This document shows positions 17,378 to 26,369 of a stretch of DNA of 64,000 nt, in pieces (positions within the stretch are counted from its first letter, which is position 1; each line of letters begins with the position of its first letter). The DNA is from Acinetobacter amyesii (lineage in GTDB: Bacteria; Pseudomonadota; Gammaproteobacteria; Pseudomonadales; Moraxellaceae): NCBI RefSeq assembly GCF_002018365.1, contig NZ_MVKX01000001.1, positions 175,178 through 239,177 of the forward strand. Direction: 5' to 3'. The notes beneath the pieces are model-generated. The model saw only the letters and a list, made by a program, of their open reading frames with translations, did not search any database and was not told where the DNA came from. The position numbers and the translations under genes were made by a program.

Positions 17378-20317
17378 TTAATTCACTTGTTTTATTTCGA
17401 AACCAAGCTCAACCAAAGCATCTCGCTTCGCCACGGGTGCAACCACAGCTTTTGTCGGTTGTTGTTCAACCAAGTACGCCACTGCAACACGTTTTAGATC
17501 ATCCAAAGTTACATTCAACAGACGTTCACGTAACATTTGACGGAAAGCTGGCGTGCGTTTATGCAATAAAGCATAACACGCTGTAATGGCTTCACCCGCT
17601 GGTGAACCCGGTTTATCCATGCTGGCAATCAGACCTAAAATAGCTTCTTCAAGCTGATGCGGTTGTTGTTCAGCATTGAGTAGCCATTGCACACTTGCGT
17701 CAAAATCTTTAAACGTTTCAGCTAAACGTGGGTCACGGTAGCTATAGAAACGGAATGAACATGCATTACCGTCATAGCTTGCACCACCACCATAAGCACC
17801 ACCTTTTTCACGAATCGCGCTATGTAAGAAGCCATTACGCAAATAAGCCGCCAAAATCATCAAAGGTGCTGCATCTGGATGTGACACTTCCACCGCAGGA
17901 TATGCTGAAGCGCAGAACTGAACATTGGCTTGAATGAGCCAAGCCTCGTCATTGTTGCTATCTGCAAAATTCACTTGGGTTAAAGCATGCGGGTTATCAT
18001 CAATCGCCACTTTATCCCAAATGGTTTGAACTTCCTCAACCAATCGGTCTGAATGATGTTCTTCACACACCACCAAGAATTGTTTTGGTGCTTTAAGCAA
18101 ACGGTTATGAATTAACTTAAGCTCATCAATCAAGGCATTATAAGCCGTGTCGTCTTGCTCAATTTTGCTGACAAGTTCTGACAACCAGTTCAGCGCGCCT
18201 AGGCCTGTATTATGATAATCACGTAGCGCCAATGCACTATGTTGACGACCTGCAATTTGCATTGCATAACTATGACCAGAACCAGATACACGTGACTGCC
18301 AACGTGCTTTACGTTGTTGCAATAACTCTACAATACGATTTTTTTCATCAAAACGTAGCTGTTCAAAAGCCAATTTCAATAAGCGAATGGCTTCAAGATT
18401 ATTCACCAATGATTTGGTGGTTAGAGTCAGCCAAGCACTAATTTGACCTTTATCATCCACTTTTGAACGCAGCGATGCACCCATACCCAAACCGCCACTC
18501 ACAGCTGTTTGCAACTGTTGTAGCTCTAAGTAGTCGTATTCACCTGCACCAACTTCACCCATCAAAATCGACAAGAGATTGAAATACGGCGATTGCACCA
18601 CTTCATCAGGAATCTGAATCAAAACTTGTTGGTAGTAAAGACCATTGGTGCCTGCGTGGTAAAGATTTAACGGCGTGTCCAATCCATTACTGATAATTTC
18701 GCGTAATTGGCCTTGTACAATCTGTAACTGCGCAGGCACGTCTTCTAAACCGACTTTAGGTAATAGATTCAAATCATCAGGCGTATCTTGACGAATGTTC
18801 AGTGCTTCAGTCTGCGCAATAATCTCTGCTTTTTGCGCTTCAGTTAAGTTCGCATCAATGTCTTTTAAACGTGCTTTTTCTGCTGCCGCTTCCAAAGCAT
18901 TTTTTTCAGCATCTGGAACCAAAGTTAATTGCACACGATGTTGATTATCAAGCAAGTAAGTTTGGATTAAGTTAGATAACCACATTGGGTCTTTTAACTC
19001 TTCCTTCACTTGTTCAATGGCCGTATCCACATCCCAAACATCCACAGGGTCTGAATGGTGAATCGCACTGCTTAAACCATTGAGAATTAGGCTTAGGCCA
19101 TATGGTGTGCCATCACCATTGATTTCACGCTGATGCAATTCAATCTGATGTAAAATCGCTTCAACTAAAGCCGGATCAACAGGCTTAGCCGCAACGTCTT
19201 CTAATACTTTAAACACGCCATTTTTAAATTGTTCTGCATGCTCAGGGTTTGAACCTTGAATTGCACAGTAGAACGTCATTTCATAGTTTGAGTCATCTAC
19301 GCCCATGAATGGACCAGTAGACTGTGCATAACCACAGGTTTCTAAATAATGACGTAATGGTGAAGCAGAATCTTCAAGCAATACACCCTCAACCAAACGC
19401 ATACCTAAACGTAATTTGATATTACTTGCTTCTGGCAATAACCAAGAAAGTACATGATAGGTTTTGTCTTTGAGGTCTTCAGCATCAACTGCATACGTTT
19501 CAGTTACAGTTACAGGCGCAGTTAAACGACGTTCAGGTTTTGAATACAGCGTTTGACCTTTTTCAAATTTAGACAAAGCAAGCGTTTCAAACTGTTCTTG
19601 TAAGTTATAAGCAGGCTCATTACCAAAGGTCATGAACACGGCATTACTTGGGTGATAATGTGATTTGTAGAAGCTTACTAGCTCTTCATAACTTAAGTCA
19701 GGAATGTCTTTCGGATCACCGCCTGAGTTGTAATGATATGTCGTTTCTGGGAATAAATGATGGGCAAGTTGGTGATACAACTGATCTGAAGGTGAACTCA
19801 TTGCACCTTTCATTTCATTAAATACCACGCCTTTATATACCGCTTCGCCATTTTCTAGCTCAATACGAATCCCTTCTTGCGCAAAATCAAGCGGGTTCAA
19901 ATTCGCAGCAAAAGCAGCATCCATATAAACTTCTAACAAGTTTTGGAAATCTTTTTTGTTTTGCGTTGCAAATGGATATGCCGTCCAATCCGCTGCGGTA
20001 AACGCGTTCATAAACGTATTGAGTGAACGACGAATCATTAAAAAGAATGGGTCACGTACAGGGAACTTTTCTGAGCCACACAGTGCTGTATGCTCAAGAA
20101 TATGCGCCTCACCTTTTGAATCCATCGGCTGTGTACGGAAGGCAACTAAAAATACGTTTTCGTCATGGTTTGTGGCTAAGTGATAATGCACTGCGCCAGT
20201 CACTTTGTGTTTATATTCAGACACTAAAATGTCTAAAGCTTCAACATGATGTTGACGAATCAACTGAAACGCAGGATGTACAGTTTGAGAAATGGTTTCA
20301 GTGACATCTACAGTCAT
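17378..20317 (-). CDS. PreP-like zinc metalloprotease (insulinase family, M16C)
   Basis: This protein of about 979 residues has the inverted zinc motif HILEH (His72, Glu75, His76) in GEAHILEHTALCGSEKF, and the M16C-specific arrangement of two halves joined by a helical hinge (about 460-540). The C-terminal half contains IREKGGAYGGGASY, which completes the active site. M16C enzymes such as human PreP and Falcilysin degrade short unstructured peptides in a closed chamber. No signal peptide is visible, so it should act in the cytoplasm. The start at 20317 is set by TAGGAG six bases upstream; an ATG seven codons earlier lacks one. pldA follows 18 nt later. Confidence 0.92.
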   Translation of the reverse strand: MTVDVTETISQTVHPAFQLIRQHHVEALDILVSEYKHKVTGAVHYHLATNHDENVFLVAFRTQPMDSKGEAHILEHTALCGSEKFPVRDPFFLMIRRSLNTFMNAFTAADWTAYPFATQNKKDFQNLLEVYMDAAFAANLNPLDFAQEGIRIELENGEAVYKGVVFNEMKGAMSSPSDQLYHQLAHHLFPETTYHYNSGGDPKDIPDLSYEELVSFYKSHYHPSNAVFMTFGNEPAYNLQEQFETLALSKFEKGQTLYSKPERRLTAPVTVTETYAVDAEDLKDKTYHVLSWLLPEASNIKLRLGMRLVEGVLLEDSASPLRHYLETCGYAQSTGPFMGVDDSNYEMTFYCAIQGSNPEHAEQFKNGVFKVLEDVAAKPVDPALVEAILHQIELHQREINGDGTPYGLSLILNGLSSAIHHSDPVDVWDVDTAIEQVKEELKDPMWLSNLIQTYLLDNQHRVQLTLVPDAEKNALEAAAEKARLKDIDANLTEAQKAEIIAQTEALNIRQDTPDDLNLLPKVGLEDVPAQLQIVQGQLREIISNGLDTPLNLYHAGTNGLYYQQVLIQIPDEVVQSPYFNLLSILMGEVGAGEYDYLELQQLQTAVSGGLGMGASLRSKVDDKGQISAWLTLTTKSLVNNLEAIRLLKLAFEQLRFDEKNRIVELLQQRKARWQSRVSGSGHSYAMQIAGRQHSALALRDYHNTGLGALNWLSELVSKIEQDDTAYNALIDELKLIHNRLLKAPKQFLVVCEEHHSDRLVEEVQTIWDKVAIDDNPHALTQVNFADSNNDEAWLIQANVQFCASAYPAVEVSHPDAAPLMILAAYLRNGFLHSAIREKGGAYGGGASYDGNACSFRFYSYRDPRLAETFKDFDASVQWLLNAEQQPHQLEEAILGLIASMDKPGSPAGEAITACYALLHKRTPAFRQMLRERLLNVTLDDLKRVAVAYLVEQQPTKAVVAPVAKRDALVELGFEIKQVN

Positions 20318-20458
20318 GTGTGCTCCTAATCTATTCATTTAAATTAGGCAAAGTATACCTTAAAAAATCACAACTAGATTCACCGAAACAACATTTCCAA
20401 CTGTTTTAATCAACTTGAACTTTAATTTTAAAAATCACTTGTTTTCGCACTAAAACAT

Positions 20459-21232
20459 TTAGACTGGTTTTATGGATTGCCTATCATTTCGTGTTGACCA
20501 ATAGACACAAATCACAATCGCCAATAACAATACAAAAGAAGCCATAAAGCGACTTAAATCCAATCCACCTGAACTGATTGGCTTATCTAGAAAATCGCCG
20601 ACAACTGCGCCCAATGGACGTGTCAAAACAAAAGTAGCCCAAAATAAAATCGTCTTTGAGACCTGACTAAAAAAGTACAACAACGCCATCAAGATAATTA
20701 GACCACCAAATAGCCAAATGCCACCGCTATAGCCTAATCCTGCACTATCGGAAGTCCAATCACCCAAAGCTGTACCTAATGTTTGAGAAAATGTGATCGT
20801 CAACCAATAAAAGATCTGTGTTCGCGGCAAATTCACTACACTTGGATTGATCGATCCTTCGACCTGATACCAACTAAAAAGTGATACGAGCACCAAACTC
20901 AGTAACAGCAAACTACCACCCAAGTAGCCAATGCCTAAAGAACGATCTACAAAATCCGCTAAAGTCGTACCGACCGTAGTACTGGCAATAATCGTGGCCC
21001 AATATAAATAAGGTTTATAGGCTTTGGACTGTATTTGAAAATACAGCAGACTGATAAATATGCCTGCGAAAATAAAGGTACTGAGTAGATAGCCCAAATT
21101 TAAAGACATGGACAATGCATCACCACTGGTTTCACCAAAGGTGGTCGCAAATATTTTGGTCAACCAAAACAGTGCGGTAATCTCGGGGACTTTTTTAACG
21201 TAGTCTTGTAGCTCATGCACTTGCATATGCAT
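20459..21232 (-). CDS. DUF347 repeat membrane protein (COG4705-like)
   Basis: A hydrophobic protein of about 257 residues with eight or so membrane helices arranged as four similar units. Each unit has the pattern FWLTKIFATTFGETSGDALS, ATIIASTTVGTTLADF, WLTITFSQTLGTALGDWTSD or ATFVLTRPLGAVVGDFLDKP, that is T-x-G-x-x-x-(G/A)-D motifs typical of DUF347. The repeated acidic residue in the membrane suggests a cation or proton path, but the family function is not known to me. Starts at 21235 (GTG), 21232 and 21226 are all possible. It stands alone on the minus strand. Confidence 0.8.
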   Translation of the reverse strand: MHMQVHELQDYVKKVPEITALFWLTKIFATTFGETSGDALSMSLNLGYLLSTFIFAGIFISLLYFQIQSKAYKPYLYWATIIASTTVGTTLADFVDRSLGIGYLGGSLLLLSLVLVSLFSWYQVEGSINPSVVNLPRTQIFYWLTITFSQTLGTALGDWTSDSAGLGYSGGIWLFGGLIILMALLYFFSQVSKTILFWATFVLTRPLGAVVGDFLDKPISSGGLDLSRFMASFVLLLAIVICVYWSTRNDRQSIKPV

Positions 21233-21342
21233 CACTCTATGCAGTTATTTTGACGCTTATATCTTCGATAACTGAAATGAATTTTTGCTTAAAATTTTGC
21301 TTAAAATTAGGTACTCTTTTTTTAGAATTGTCACAAAAAAAA

Positions 21343-21360
21343 GCACCCGATATCGGATGC
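21343..21360 (-). terminator. Terminator of the GNAT gene
   Basis: GCACCCGAT/ATCGGATGC (21343-21360), with one mismatch, next to an A run on its left (T run on the minus strand). It follows the acetyltransferase gene. Confidence 0.7.
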
Positions 21361-21399
21361 TTCATTTACAGTGTTTACCGTCTACTTTTGCATTTAAAA

Positions 21400-21849
21400 C
21401 TAAACCAAATATTTGAAATAATTATAATTTGGATGGCTTTCAACATAGACATAATTCTGTTTTTGATAGAATTTTGCAGCATTTTTAAGTTCTGTATTTA
21501 AGCACAGTGCAGAAAAATGCTTTTTCGCACCCTTTTCCAATTCCACCAATAGCTGCTTACCCACGCCATGCTGACGGTACTGCGGATGCACATAGAAACG
21601 GCGAACTCGACCAATCCGTTCTTCTACACCAGTATCACCCCATTGCTGATTTAAACCGCCACAAGCAATCAATTTATCGCCATCATAAGCAAGCAATAAT
21701 TGCTCACCCGTTTGGTCAAAACGATTTTTACCACTTTGATATTCTTCAATTAAACGGTGTATAAATGTATAGCCTTCATGCTGCGCCAAAGCAGCAATAT
21801 TTTCGATTTGAGCAGGAAGTTGCTCTGCTGGACGAATCGTAATTTCCAT
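21400..21849 (-). CDS. GNAT family N-acetyltransferase
   Basis: A 149-residue cytoplasmic protein with one GNAT domain. The acetyl-CoA loop is in RVRRFYVHPQYRQHGVGKQL (R/Q-x-x-G-x-G/A pattern), and motif B ends in AKFYQKQNYVYVESHPNYNY, typical of small-molecule or amino-acid acetyltransferases. The substrate cannot be deduced. It is monocistronic and ATG 21849 gives the standard MEITIRPAEQL beta-strand start. Confidence 0.87.
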   Translation of the reverse strand: MEITIRPAEQLPAQIENIAALAQHEGYTFIHRLIEEYQSGKNRFDQTGEQLLLAYDGDKLIACGGLNQQWGDTGVEERIGRVRRFYVHPQYRQHGVGKQLLVELEKGAKKHFSALCLNTELKNAAKFYQKQNYVYVESHPNYNYFKYLV

Positions 21850-22123
21850 ATATTCACACTTTTAATCTGTTATCTATTATGAAGACCAAAACATCTTGAT
21901 TCAGTCTGCACCCTATAGCTCTATAAAAGTAAAATTTTTCGATTTGCACAATAGCAAAGCTGATTAAAACGGCAACTAATTCAAAAAAAATGTAAAAATA
22001 TAATGGATTTGCCCGATTTTTATACACACTTGTCCTTTAATTGAATTTTCTTCAACAAACTACAGCAATCCTGAGCATTCGTGTAAACTTAGCACTTTCA
22101 TTTTTTTGATGTGAACATACAAC

Positions 22124-23128
22124 ATGGCAACTGTTGACCTTTTTGCAATTGGTAATGCACTTATTGACCAAGAATTTAAAGTCTCTGACGAATTCCTAAT
22201 TCAACACAATCTGCAAAAAGGTACGATGCAACTGACTGATGGTGATACTCAAGCAGCCCTTTATAACAATCTAAAAGCGACTCAAGAATATAAAGGTCAA
22301 GCTTCTGGTGGTTCTGCAGCAAATACAACGGTTGCTTTTAGTGCTTTAGGCGGAACTGCATTTTATGGTTGTCGTGTCGGCAATGATGACTTAGGGCAAA
22401 TTTACCTAAATGGTTTAAACGACGCTGGTATCCAAACTGCAACTCAATCAATCAGTGAAGGTGTAACTGGCACATGTATGGTATTGGTCAGCCCTGATTC
22501 TGAACGTACGATGCATACTTACCTCGGTATTACTGCTGAATTGACTGATAGCCAAATTGATTTTGGCAGCTTAAATACTGCGAAATGGTTATATATCGAA
22601 GGTTATCTTTCTACTTCAGACAGCGCACGCCTTGCGGTAAAACAAGCACGTCAAATCGCCAAAGCCAATGGTGTACAAATTGCATTGACCTTATCTGATC
22701 CAGCAATGGTGCAATATGCACGTCAAGGTCTAGATGAGTTACTCGATGATGGCGTGGACTTATTGTTCTGTAATGAACAAGAAGCGCTGATGTACACAGA
22801 AACAGATCATTTAGATGCTGCACTTGCTAAATTGCAATCACTAAGCAAACACATTGTCATTACATTAAGTGCCAAAGGTGCCTTAATTCATAATGAAGCA
22901 GCAACATTTACCGTGCCAGGTCGTAAAGTTACCGCAGTAGATACCAATGGTGCTGGTGATGCATTTGCTGGTGCTTTCCTATATGCACTAAACGCAGGTC
23001 ATGACTATCAAACGGCTGCTGAACTTGCCATCTTGATTTCAAGTGAAGTTGTGGCTCAGTTTGGTCCACGCCTAGCAGTTGAAGACTATGCTCAGCTTTT
23101 ACAATCATTTCAAAAGGAATGTGCTTAA
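22124..23128 (+). CDS. PfkB family carbohydrate/nucleoside kinase (adenosine kinase-like)
   Basis: The 334-residue kinase has the PfkB N-terminal signature ASGGSAANTTVAFSALGG and C-terminal signature AVDTNGAGDAFAGAFLYAL with catalytic Asp in GAGD. The MATVDLFAIGNALIDQEF opening and overall layout are like the bacterial adenosine kinase-like PfkB group often annotated as such in Acinetobacter. The true substrate (adenosine, ribose or another sugar) cannot be set from sequence alone. Its stop codon overlaps the start of the Rieske gene (TAATG), so translation is coupled. Confidence 0.88.
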   Translation: MATVDLFAIGNALIDQEFKVSDEFLIQHNLQKGTMQLTDGDTQAALYNNLKATQEYKGQASGGSAANTTVAFSALGGTAFYGCRVGNDDLGQIYLNGLNDAGIQTATQSISEGVTGTCMVLVSPDSERTMHTYLGITAELTDSQIDFGSLNTAKWLYIEGYLSTSDSARLAVKQARQIAKANGVQIALTLSDPAMVQYARQGLDELLDDGVDLLFCNEQEALMYTETDHLDAALAKLQSLSKHIVITLSAKGALIHNEAATFTVPGRKVTAVDTNGAGDAFAGAFLYALNAGHDYQTAAELAILISSEVVAQFGPRLAVEDYAQLLQSFQKECA

Positions 23129-23454
23129 TGTTTAAAATTTGCATGACGGATGATGTTCCTGAACGTGAAGCACGATCATTCGAAACGCCTGAAGGTGAAA
23201 CAATTTTTATCACCCAACGTGATGGCATGTTTTACGCTTATCAAAATAACTGCCCACACTTGCACGTGGAACTTGAGTTTCTAGAAAATCAGTTTCTAGA
23301 TCGTGACCAAGAATTTATTGAGTGCTCAACACATGGCGCCCTGTTTATGGTCGAATCTGGGGAATGTATTTCTGGCCCATGCCAAGGTCAAGCCCTTGAA
23401 AAAGTGAACATTAACGTGCATTCTGATGGTGGAATCTACCTCACAGAAGAATAA
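23128..23454 (+). CDS. Rieske [2Fe-2S] ferredoxin-like protein
   Basis: A 108-residue soluble Rieske protein with ligand pairs in NCPHLHVELEF (C-x-H) and ECSTHGALF (C-x-x-H), and GPCQGQALEKVNINV after them, like the small ferredoxin component group (NirD/BphA3-like). ATG 23128 overlaps the TAA of the kinase gene and has AGGA nine bases upstream; an in-frame ATG at 23119 sits directly on that AGGA and is unlikely. No oxygenase is nearby, so the electron partner is unknown. Confidence 0.9.
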   Translation: MFKICMTDDVPEREARSFETPEGETIFITQRDGMFYAYQNNCPHLHVELEFLENQFLDRDQEFIECSTHGALFMVESGECISGPCQGQALEKVNINVHSDGGIYLTEE

Positions 23455-23470
23455 ACACTGGAATACAACC

Positions 23471-24079
23471 ATGTCCACATTTTTAACAGACTATAACTTA
23501 ATACCCTTTCATTTAAGTTTATTGGCCGTACTGTTATTGGGCATGGTTGAAACCATTGGCTATTACATCAATATTAGTCCTAGCCAAGTTTTGAAAAGAA
23601 TTGCCCCACAGCGCATACAAGAATTGGCATTATTAAATGTCAAATTTTCCAAGACCCTGATTTTGTTCTTCCTACTGATGAATTTTAGCTTTGCAGGCTA
23701 TGTACTTCAGTTTTGTATCCACGCCAAAGAAGGTCAATTCGTTCCCGCCTATTATCTTATTTTACCTGCGTTGATTATTGCCATATTTTTTACGGTATTT
23801 ATGATTCATTGTTTAGATCAAGTCGTACCGCCCAAATATAAAAAACAAACGGTTAATTTACTTGGTCGTCTAGCAACCATTTCAAGTGGAAATGCCCGTC
23901 CCGGCTTTTCAGCTCAAGCGCGTGTGCGTGATGAGTTTGGTCAACTACATTATGTGCAAGTTGAACCAGAGTTTGGTGAGTTAGAATTTCAGTCAAAAAT
24001 CATTTTGATTCGTCAAAAAAAATCACACTATATTGGCAAAAAAATCAGTGTGTCGAACCGTCTATTTAATCCATCCTAG
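23471..24079 (+). CDS. YqiJ-like inner-membrane protein with OB-fold
   Basis: A 202-residue protein with three N-terminal membrane helices (about 12-32, 58-80, 92-115) and a C-terminal soluble OB-like domain (GRLATISSGNARPGFSAQAR, VQVEPEFGELEFQSKIILI). This is the order seen in YqiJ/NfeD-like proteins that act with flotillins such as YqiK. No flotillin gene follows here, which is odd for the family. The start at 23471 is 16 nt after the Rieske stop; the gene probably belongs to the same transcript as the kinase and Rieske genes. Confidence 0.7.
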   Translation: MSTFLTDYNLIPFHLSLLAVLLLGMVETIGYYINISPSQVLKRIAPQRIQELALLNVKFSKTLILFFLLMNFSFAGYVLQFCIHAKEGQFVPAYYLILPALIIAIFFTVFMIHCLDQVVPPKYKKQTVNLLGRLATISSGNARPGFSAQARVRDEFGQLHYVQVEPEFGELEFQSKIILIRQKKSHYIGKKISVSNRLFNPS

Positions 24080-24125
24080 TGACAATCTTAGCGACACATT
24101 GTTATCATTTTTCAAGCCATAAAAA

Positions 24126-24143
24126 AGCCAGTGTTCACTGGCT
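24126..24143 (-). terminator. Hairpin between the YqiJ-like and DUF937 genes
   Basis: AGCCAGTG (24126-24133), loop TT, CACTGGCT (24136-24143). An A run on the left gives a T tail on the minus strand, so it mainly ends the DUF937 gene and may stop convergent transcription too. Confidence 0.8.
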
Positions 24144-24177
24144 TATATTCAATCAAATATCTAAAGCGATATTTTGA

Positions 24178-24804
24178 TTAACGCTTAAGAAAACCTGAAA
24201 CTAAATTCATTACTTGTTGAATATCTGCATTCGCTTCTTGCTGATTGGTTTGTCCAGCTTGTGGCGTCAATGAGTCAATAATTTGCGGCAATACTGTTGA
24301 AATTGCACTATACACATCTTGTTTCTGAGTTTGTGTTTCTTGTGCAACTTGCTCCACTTCGGCATCATCAAATAAATTTTGTACTTGTTGATTATTCACA
24401 GCAGCATTATCACCAGGACCTGTAGATACCCAATCATCAACCTGACTGCTCAAGCCTTGTCCACGTAATTTATCCAAAGCACCTTGTAGTCCACCTTGTT
24501 TTTGAATCCAAGCCAGCACCAGAGGTAACACTGCAACTAAAATGGTTGATGCATTACCACCGCTACTACGTTGCTGCGGTTGAGCTGCACCACCCAGTTG
24601 GCCCAACACAGAGCCTAGAATTCCACCCAAACCACCCGCTTGGTTTTGAGCATTGTTTTGGGTATTTTGAGTGCCTGCATTTGCACCCAATTGACCCAGC
24701 ACCGAACCTAAAATACCACCCAAGCCACCTTGTTGATTTTGATTGTTTGCACCACCAAGGGCCTGCTTTGCTAAAATCTCAACAATATTATTTAAATTTG
24801 TCAT
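24178..24804 (-). CDS. DUF937 domain protein
   Basis: A 208-residue low-complexity protein. The N-terminal half has two copies of GGLGGILGSVLGQLG separated by an Asn/Gln linker (NAGTQNTQNNAQNQA), then a QQRSSGG linker. The C-terminal half has ILVAVLPLVLAWIQKQGGLQGALDKLRGQGLSSQVDDWVSTGPG, the conserved core of DUF937/YidB proteins. No signal peptide is visible. Function unknown. The repeat sequences differ at the DNA level, so the duplication is not recent. Monocistronic, minus strand. Confidence 0.8.
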   Translation of the reverse strand: MTNLNNIVEILAKQALGGANNQNQQGGLGGILGSVLGQLGANAGTQNTQNNAQNQAGGLGGILGSVLGQLGGAAQPQQRSSGGNASTILVAVLPLVLAWIQKQGGLQGALDKLRGQGLSSQVDDWVSTGPGDNAAVNNQQVQNLFDDAEVEQVAQETQTQKQDVYSAISTVLPQIIDSLTPQAGQTNQQEANADIQQVMNLVSGFLKR

Positions 24805-24916
24805 TTTATTTTTCCCAGTGAAACCTAGATAAACTTAAATACAGCATACGTGGGAAAAGACAGTTTTATCATAAATGTTTGTTAATTTTTGCAATTTTTC
24901 GCAGGCTAAGTATTTG

Positions 24917-25387
24917 TTACCAACGGAATTTATCCCAGTTTTCAGGATTTGCCCAAAATTTAGAGTTAAACCAATCTGGAATATGTTTATAAGTCAAAAT
25001 ATTAAACTGCCATAAAGCAAAATCACTTTCATGCGTGGTTTTATCAATAAGCTGAGTAAAGCCTAAAGCACGTAATAATTGTTCATCGTGTAATTTACTC
25101 ACCACCACGATGCGTTTGGCAAATAGGTCACGCAATTTTACCAACATCTGCGTTTTCTGCTGCTGATCCAAACTCAACATCGTTTCAGTATCAAGAATCA
25201 CAAATCCAAGGTCAAAACGCTGGGTAAAAGGCAGATTTAAAAACTCAGTTACGTTAAAATGTTGCCATTGAATTGGATGAAATTGATTGTATTGCTCAAG
25301 ATCCTGACCAATACAGATTGCGGTTGAAATGGGCTGCTCTTTTGACAAATCGTCTAGCATAGAAGTGATGACATTTTGTTCAGCCAT
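24917..25387 (-). CDS. DUF6231-like protein of unknown function
   Basis: A 156-residue protein without a signal peptide. It looks like a degenerate Rossmann-type fold: ISTAICIGQ, then FDLGFVILDTETMLSLDQQQ and RIVVVSKLHDEQLLRALGF as beta-alpha units, ending in a Trp-rich tail (DWFNSKFWANPENWDKFRW). This ending is, as far as I recall, the mark of the Moraxellaceae/Pseudomonas family DUF6231. ATG 25387 begins MAEQNVITSM; its divergent neighbour starts only 34 bp away. Function unknown. Confidence 0.65.
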   Translation of the reverse strand: MAEQNVITSMLDDLSKEQPISTAICIGQDLEQYNQFHPIQWQHFNVTEFLNLPFTQRFDLGFVILDTETMLSLDQQQKTQMLVKLRDLFAKRIVVVSKLHDEQLLRALGFTQLIDKTTHESDFALWQFNILTYKHIPDWFNSKFWANPENWDKFRW

Positions 25388-25421
25388 TGACCGCATCCTT
25401 AATAATGAAGTGAGTATTCGT

Positions 25422-26291
25422 ATGGAACTACAAGGCATTTGCCATAAAATGCATGCAGGTCTTAAAGACCTTAGTGTAACTGATCAACATACACACAAGG
25501 CAAATGTTGAGTATAAATTTATTCTAGATCGCTCAGAAGTTGATCTACCGTTTAGCCTTGGTCAAGAAATTGAAATCGAAGCCACTGGAAATATCTACTG
25601 CATTTCTTGCGGCGCAAAAACACCTAAATCGTATTCACAAGGTCATTGCTTCAAATGCATGAAGACTAAGGCTTCTTGTGATATGTGCATCATGAAGCCT
25701 GAAACCTGTCATTATCATCTCGGGACTTGCCGTGAAGATGATTTTGCCCATGAAGTTTGCTTTCAACCGCATATTGTCTATTTAGCCAATTCGAGTGCCT
25801 TAAAAGTCGGGATTACCCGATTGGGTCAAATGCCTACACGTTGGCTAGACCAAGGTGCGACGCAAGCTTTGCCTATTATGAAAGTTGGTTCACGTCGTTT
25901 ATCTGGTCAGCTTGAAGTCATGTTTGGTACGCAAGTGGCCGATAAAACCGATTGGCGTAAATTGCTCAAAGGTGAAGCAGAACCCATCAACCTGATCGAA
26001 ATTCGCGACCAATTGGTAGAAGAATTCGCACCAAAAATTCAGACCATTCGCGAAGAGTTTAGCCAAAATTTAGAGTTTAATGAAACAGTTGAACTGCTAG
26101 AAGATGAATTGCCACGCCAATTTATCTACCCTGTAGATGAATATCCTGAAAAAATCAAATCGCATAATTTGGACAAAACCCCAATTATTCGAGGAAAATT
26201 ACAAGGGATTAAAGGTCAGTATCTGATTTTGGATACCGGTGTGATCAATATTCGTAAATACACGGGCTATGAAATTAAAGTACGAACTTAA
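25422..26291 (+). CDS. DUF2797 domain protein (zinc-binding, GIY-YIG-like core)
   Basis: A 289-residue cytoplasmic protein. Residues about 62-98 hold a Cys cluster (YCISCGAKTPKSYSQGHCFK, then CMKTKASCDMCIMKPETC) that should bind zinc. It is followed by HIVYLANSSALKVGITR, which resembles the VYL...KVGIT start of GIY-YIG nuclease folds, and by the TRWLDQGATQALPIMKV segment conserved in DUF2797. Function is not established; nucleic-acid binding is an inference. ATG 25422 gives MELQGICHKMHAGL; the frame is open further upstream into the divergent gene. Confidence 0.78.
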   Translation: MELQGICHKMHAGLKDLSVTDQHTHKANVEYKFILDRSEVDLPFSLGQEIEIEATGNIYCISCGAKTPKSYSQGHCFKCMKTKASCDMCIMKPETCHYHLGTCREDDFAHEVCFQPHIVYLANSSALKVGITRLGQMPTRWLDQGATQALPIMKVGSRRLSGQLEVMFGTQVADKTDWRKLLKGEAEPINLIEIRDQLVEEFAPKIQTIREEFSQNLEFNETVELLEDELPRQFIYPVDEYPEKIKSHNLDKTPIIRGKLQGIKGQYLILDTGVINIRKYTGYEIKVRT

Positions 26292-26323
26292 ATCGATTCA
26301 AAGTGTATGATTCAATTAAAAAA

Positions 26324-26343
26324 AAGCGAGATATTTCTCGCTT
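26324..26343. terminator. Bidirectional terminator
   Basis: AAGCGAGA (26324-26331), loop TATT, TCTCGCTT (26336-26343), with A and T runs on both sides. It serves both the DUF2797 gene and the convergent lipase gene. Confidence 0.9.
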
Positions 26344-26369
26344 TTTTTCACCCACTTTACCGATTTTAT

